From positions 1 to 7,660 of the forward strand of contig JAVKLI010000052.1 of the NCBI GenBank assembly GCA_031539425.1: a DNA stretch of 7,660 nucleotides, written 5' to 3'. Position numbers and translations under genes: made by a program. The notes beneath the pieces were generated by a model, which ran no database searches, was not told the DNA's origin, and saw only the letters and a list, made by a program, of their open reading frames with translations. This document shows positions 5,933-7,660 of the stretch, in pieces (position 1 is the stretch's first letter; every line of letters starts with the position of its first letter). The DNA comes from UBA4416 sp031539425 (GTDB lineage Bacteria > Bacteroidota > Bacteroidia > B-17B0 > Aurantibacillaceae).

Positions 5933-6148
5933 ACATATATGGAATCATTAACAAACGAAGGTCTTGTAGAAGGGTTATTTAATCAATTTAAAAATTATTT
6001 AGAATCAAAAGAATTAATTTTTAACGAAGAGCAACTTGTAGATGCAAGTTTTACAATAGCTCCACGTCAACGTAACACACGAGAAGAGAACAAAAAAATA
6101 AAAAACGGAGAACAACACACAACAACACTTTTTATCAAGGCTATGTAG
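5933..6148 (+). pseudogene. IS5-family transposase, internal fragment
   Basis: The stretch 5942-6112 reads ESLTNEGLVEGLFNQFKNYL, then EEQLVDASFTIAP, then RQRNTREENKKIKNGE. This matches the region of IS5-family DDE transposases around the first catalytic aspartate: a (F)RE.LT..GL.E.LF segment, Q(I/L)VDAS with Asp at 6041-6043, and P(K/R)QRN(S/T)REEN. The residues after NGE do not fit the family, and the frame ends at TAG 6146-6148. The 5' part is missing: the homology begins right at the end of the IS3-like element, whose last bases supply an artificial ATG at 5918. The second and third catalytic acidic residues are absent, so it is dead. A separate IS5-like gene in the same orientation begins at 7560, which may reflect several family members in the genome. 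Confidence 0.75.
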
Positions 6149-6201
6149 ATTAGATCTCTAAGCTATTAAAGAATTACACTAAGTTTTTATTTCAACAACA
6201 G

Positions 6202-6223
6202 AAAAAGAGATTGTATATATCTC
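6202..6223 (-). terminator. Possible terminator after the 55-aa coiled-coil ORF
   Basis: On the minus strand GAGAT (6223-6219) pairs with ATCTC (6211-6207) around a 7-base loop, followed by five T (6206-6202). The stem is short, so it would be a weak terminator. Confidence 0.4.
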
Positions 6224-6244
6224 AAACTTTAATTTTCTTATAAG

Positions 6245-6412
6245 TCATTTTAAAGCATTTAGCTTTATAGCTATTTCTTTTTTTAGAACTTCTATTTTAG
6301 CATCTTTAGCTAAAAGCTTTTTAGATACAACTTCTAATTCCGCTTGTAATTCTTGTATTTTTTTTTTTGTTGTGTTAAACAATAACTCGGTTTCTAAAAT
6401 CTTATCTTTCAT
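6245..6412 (-). CDS. Small hypothetical coiled-coil protein, 55 aa
   Basis: The ORF runs from ATG at 6412-6410 to TGA at 6247-6245 and begins MKDKILETELLFNTTKKK. The rest (QELQAELEVVSKKLLAKDAK and onward) has leucine, isoleucine and alanine at heptad spacing with many Lys and Glu, so it should form one long helix or coiled coil. There is no signal peptide, so it would be cytoplasmic if made. A run of eleven A (11 T on the plus strand, 6358-6368) codes for the three lysines and is a place where the polymerase or replication could slip and break the frame. It lies 80 bp after the lipoprotein gene on the same strand but beyond a terminator-like hairpin. I do not recognise the family. The heptad pattern resembles the coil of its neighbour, so either a partner or a chance helical frame is possible. 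Confidence 0.5.
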   Translation of the reverse strand: MKDKILETELLFNTTKKKIQELQAELEVVSKKLLAKDAKIEVLKKEIAIKLNALK

Positions 6413-6430
6413 TAAAAAAGGTATTTAATT

Positions 6431-6470
6431 AAAAACAAAAAGATTGCTTTTATACAAAAAACAACCTTTT
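6431..6470 (-). terminator. Terminator of the coiled-coil lipoprotein gene
   Basis: Minus strand AAAAGGTTG (6470-6462) pairs with CAATCTTTT (6446-6438; one G-T pair) across a 15-base loop. A T-rich tail follows, ending in five T at 6435-6431. It starts 22 bases after the lipoprotein stop codon. Confidence 0.6.
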
Positions 6471-6492
6471 AAGTTTTATATTTTATTTAAAA

Positions 6493-7359
6493 TTAATCTG
6501 CAACAATTACAATATACTTAGAACTTGACCAAAAATCTTCAGCATTTAAAATTTCTAGTTTCTCCACAACTTTATCATCTCCCACCACTAATTTGTAAGA
6601 ACTTTGCGGGTGATTAGATAATATCTTTACCTTTTTAGCGTCAATTGTAATTTCGCTTGTTTTTCTAATGTCAATCAATGTAAACTTAGATTTATCAAAA
6701 TTATCGTTGATTTTGGCAGTTTTTCCAATTCCTATAAACCCACCCTCTTTAGTAATAATACCATGCTCTAATAATTGTGCTTTTGTACCTACTAAATAAT
6801 AAGCTTGGTTTATTTTTTTTGTTTTAGCTGCGCTTTCTTTTTCAGAATTGTCAAGATTAGTAGCTAAATTTTGAATTTCAATATGACTTTTTTGTAATGA
6901 GACTTTTAATTCTTCAATTTCAATATCCTTATTTACAATTTGAGTTTCTAAATTTGCAATCATTTCTTTTAAACCCTGTATGTTAGAATTAGCATCTTTT
7001 AATTTTGCTTGAAGTGCACCAATTTTTTGTTTGTTTTTAGCAATTAACTCATGAATAGCTTTGATATCCTCAATAATTAAGGCTTGCTTTGATTTAACAT
7101 CGCCTTTTTTGTCTTTTTCAGCATTTACTACTTTTTCTTTTTCTTTAATTTCAATTAATGTTTGTTGAATTTCGTTAAATGAAACAATAAATTCTTGTAA
7201 GGCAACTTCTTTTTCAGTAAGTTGCACATTTAACTCACCATTTAAAGTGTTTGTGCTATCTATTTGAGCCAATCGCTTTTTGTCTTCTTTACATGATGTT
7301 TGTGTAGTAGTTATTCCATATAAAAAGGCAATTAAAAGAATGATTTTAATTTTATTCAT
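6493..7359 (-). CDS. Coiled-coil lipoprotein with conserved C-terminal domain (Cbp1-like)
   Basis: The 288-residue product starts with a lipoprotein signal (MNKIKIILLIAFLYGITTTQTSC; lipidated Cys23, with a loose lipobox TSC of the Bacteroidota kind). KEDKK follows, an acidic/lysine stretch like the export signals that send Bacteroidota lipoproteins to the outer surface. Residues about 30-185 are a long Lys/Glu-rich coiled coil. Residues about 186-288 form a compact domain: AYYLVGTKAQLLEHGIITKE, GGFIGIGKT, FTLIDIRKTSEI, KILSNHPQSSYKLV and FWSSSKYIVIV. From memory this coil-plus-domain layout is that of a widespread Bacteroidota family, some members of which are named Cbp1 collagen-binding adhesins. 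Whether this copy binds any host protein is unknown. It has its own promoter and a terminator after the stop. The frame is intact. Confidence 0.8.
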   Translation of the reverse strand: MNKIKIILLIAFLYGITTTQTSCKEDKKRLAQIDSTNTLNGELNVQLTEKEVALQEFIVSFNEIQQTLIEIKEKEKVVNAEKDKKGDVKSKQALIIEDIKAIHELIAKNKQKIGALQAKLKDANSNIQGLKEMIANLETQIVNKDIEIEELKVSLQKSHIEIQNLATNLDNSEKESAAKTKKINQAYYLVGTKAQLLEHGIITKEGGFIGIGKTAKINDNFDKSKFTLIDIRKTSEITIDAKKVKILSNHPQSSYKLVVGDDKVVEKLEILNAEDFWSSSKYIVIVAD

Positions 7360-7399
7360 GATTTTTAGTATTTAAATTAATTTTAAAAAAATTTAAAGG

Positions 7400-7407
7400 C
7401 AAATTTA
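7400..7407 (-). promoter_or_regulatory. -7 promoter element of the lipoprotein gene
   Basis: TAAATTTG on the minus strand is an exact match to TAnnTTTG. It lies 40 bases before the ATG at 7359, leaving a leader of about 35 bases. I see no clear TTG -33 box in the AT-only sequence upstream. Confidence 0.55.
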
Positions 7408-7410
7408 CAA

Positions 7411-7434
7411 TATATTATTATATATTATTATATT
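7411..7434 (+). repeat. Short AT-only tandem repeat
   Basis: The 10-base unit TATATTATTA occurs 2.4 times in a row just upstream of the lipoprotein promoter, over the place where its -33 box should be. Changes in copy number would alter promoter spacing. Confidence 0.5.
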
Positions 7435-7500
7435 TTTTAAAAATAATAAAGGGGAGTTCTATAAATTAAATGTTGATAAATTCGGTAATCATATATTAAT

Positions 7501-7527
7501 TTAATTATCTGAATGTCAGATAGTTAA
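7501..7527. promoter_or_regulatory. 12-bp palindrome, possible operator of the transposase promoter
   Basis: The arms 7501-7512 and 7516-7527 pair at 11 of 12 positions plus one G-T, around ATG; the core is TTATCTGA/TCAGATAG. It ends 4 bases before the -7 box at 7531, so it covers the upstream promoter region, as expected of a repressor site. It has no T-run and is not a terminator. It might instead be part of the IS end. Confidence 0.45.
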
Positions 7528-7530
7528 TTT

Positions 7531-7538
7531 TATATTTG
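7531..7538 (+). promoter_or_regulatory. -7 promoter element of the IS5-like transposase gene
   Basis: TATATTTG fits TAnnTTTG exactly and lies 22 bases before the ATG at 7560, which suggests a leader of about 17 bases. No clear -33 TTG is seen; the palindrome occupies that place. Confidence 0.55.
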
Positions 7539-7559
7539 CACTATAAATACATCAATAAA

Positions 7560-7660
7560 ATGAAGGCATGTTACTATAAATCTAAAGGGAAAAAAGGATT
7601 GTTTGACGATGAAAATTCGTTAGCACTATTATCAGAAATAGGTAATCCATTAGAAATGAT
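7560..7660 (+). CDS. IS5-family transposase, N-terminus (runs off the right edge)
   Basis: Thirty-three codons are visible from ATG at 7560. They begin MKACYYKSKGKKGLFDDEN, and the stretch that follows includes LLSEIGNPLEM. A short basic lead, an LFD(E/D)EN box and an L..(I/L)GNPLE box are how IS5-type transposases of this group usually begin, as I recall. The catalytic DDE residues would lie beyond the window. The promoter and palindrome upstream look intact, so this copy may be complete. The left IS end should lie between about 7430 and 7500; a G-rich motif GGGGAGTTCTATAAA at 7451-7465 is a candidate tip. The family agrees with the fragment at 5942-6112. Confidence 0.65.
   Translation, partial: MKACYYKSKGKKGLFDDENSLALLSEIGNPLEM

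Noticed and set aside
5603..5935. Target-site duplication around the IS3-like element
   Set aside because: The flanks GTG and ACA differ, and no longer matching pair was found by eye.
1..7660. CRISPR array, tRNA, rRNA, riboswitch or toxin-antitoxin pair
   Set aside because: No regularly spaced repeats, cloverleaf pattern, conserved rRNA block or recognisable toxin or antitoxin was seen on either strand.

Overview
The window is AT-rich DNA that looks like a Bacteroidota chromosome. The evidence is the uppS-bamA gene pair, promoters with the Bacteroidota -7 motif TAnnTTTG (seen before three genes), A-rich start regions with little Shine-Dalgarno character, and a coiled-coil lipoprotein of a Bacteroidota-type family. 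No rRNA, tRNA or CRISPR array is visible.

Layout. (1) 1-1555, minus strand: part of a tailed-phage tail module. In transcription order it holds a tail-tube-like protein that seems to lack its N-terminus, a tail assembly chaperone, and the start of the tape measure protein, which runs off the left edge. The chaperone carries a textbook -1 programmed frameshift signal: slippery heptamer A AAA AAG, an 8-nt spacer and a perfect 7-bp hairpin. The frameshift joins it to a 55-residue extension that has no start codon of its own. (2) 1556-2009: about 450 bp of decayed sequence with a strong bidirectional terminator, two copies of a 24-bp repeat and a gene scrap. It forms the boundary between phage DNA and the host genes. 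(3) 1973-5399, plus strand: a promoter almost touching the uppS start codon, then uppS (undecaprenyl diphosphate synthase) and bamA (outer-membrane protein assembly), 9 bp apart and presumably one operon. (4) 5400-6148: an insertion-sequence graveyard. It contains a 327-bp internally deleted IS3-family element with both inverted repeats intact, an extra copy of its terminal repeat 173 bp upstream, and a fragment of an IS5-family transposase abutting the right end. The OmpH/Skp chaperone genes that often follow bamA in Bacteroidota are absent here. (5) 6149-7407, minus strand: a coiled-coil lipoprotein with its own promoter, followed past a terminator by a 55-residue coiled-coil ORF. (6) 7408-7660, plus strand: an AT-rich spacer with a palindrome next to a good promoter, then the N-terminus of a second IS5-like transposase that leaves the window.

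How it fits together. A conserved envelope-biogenesis operon (lipid carrier for peptidoglycan and surface polysaccharide, and the outer-membrane insertase) is flanked upstream by a truncated prophage tail cluster and downstream by transposon debris. The best-supported unusual feature is the frameshift cassette at 915-952. The rest is accessory DNA, partly broken, with the lipoprotein and its small neighbour as the main poorly characterised genes.
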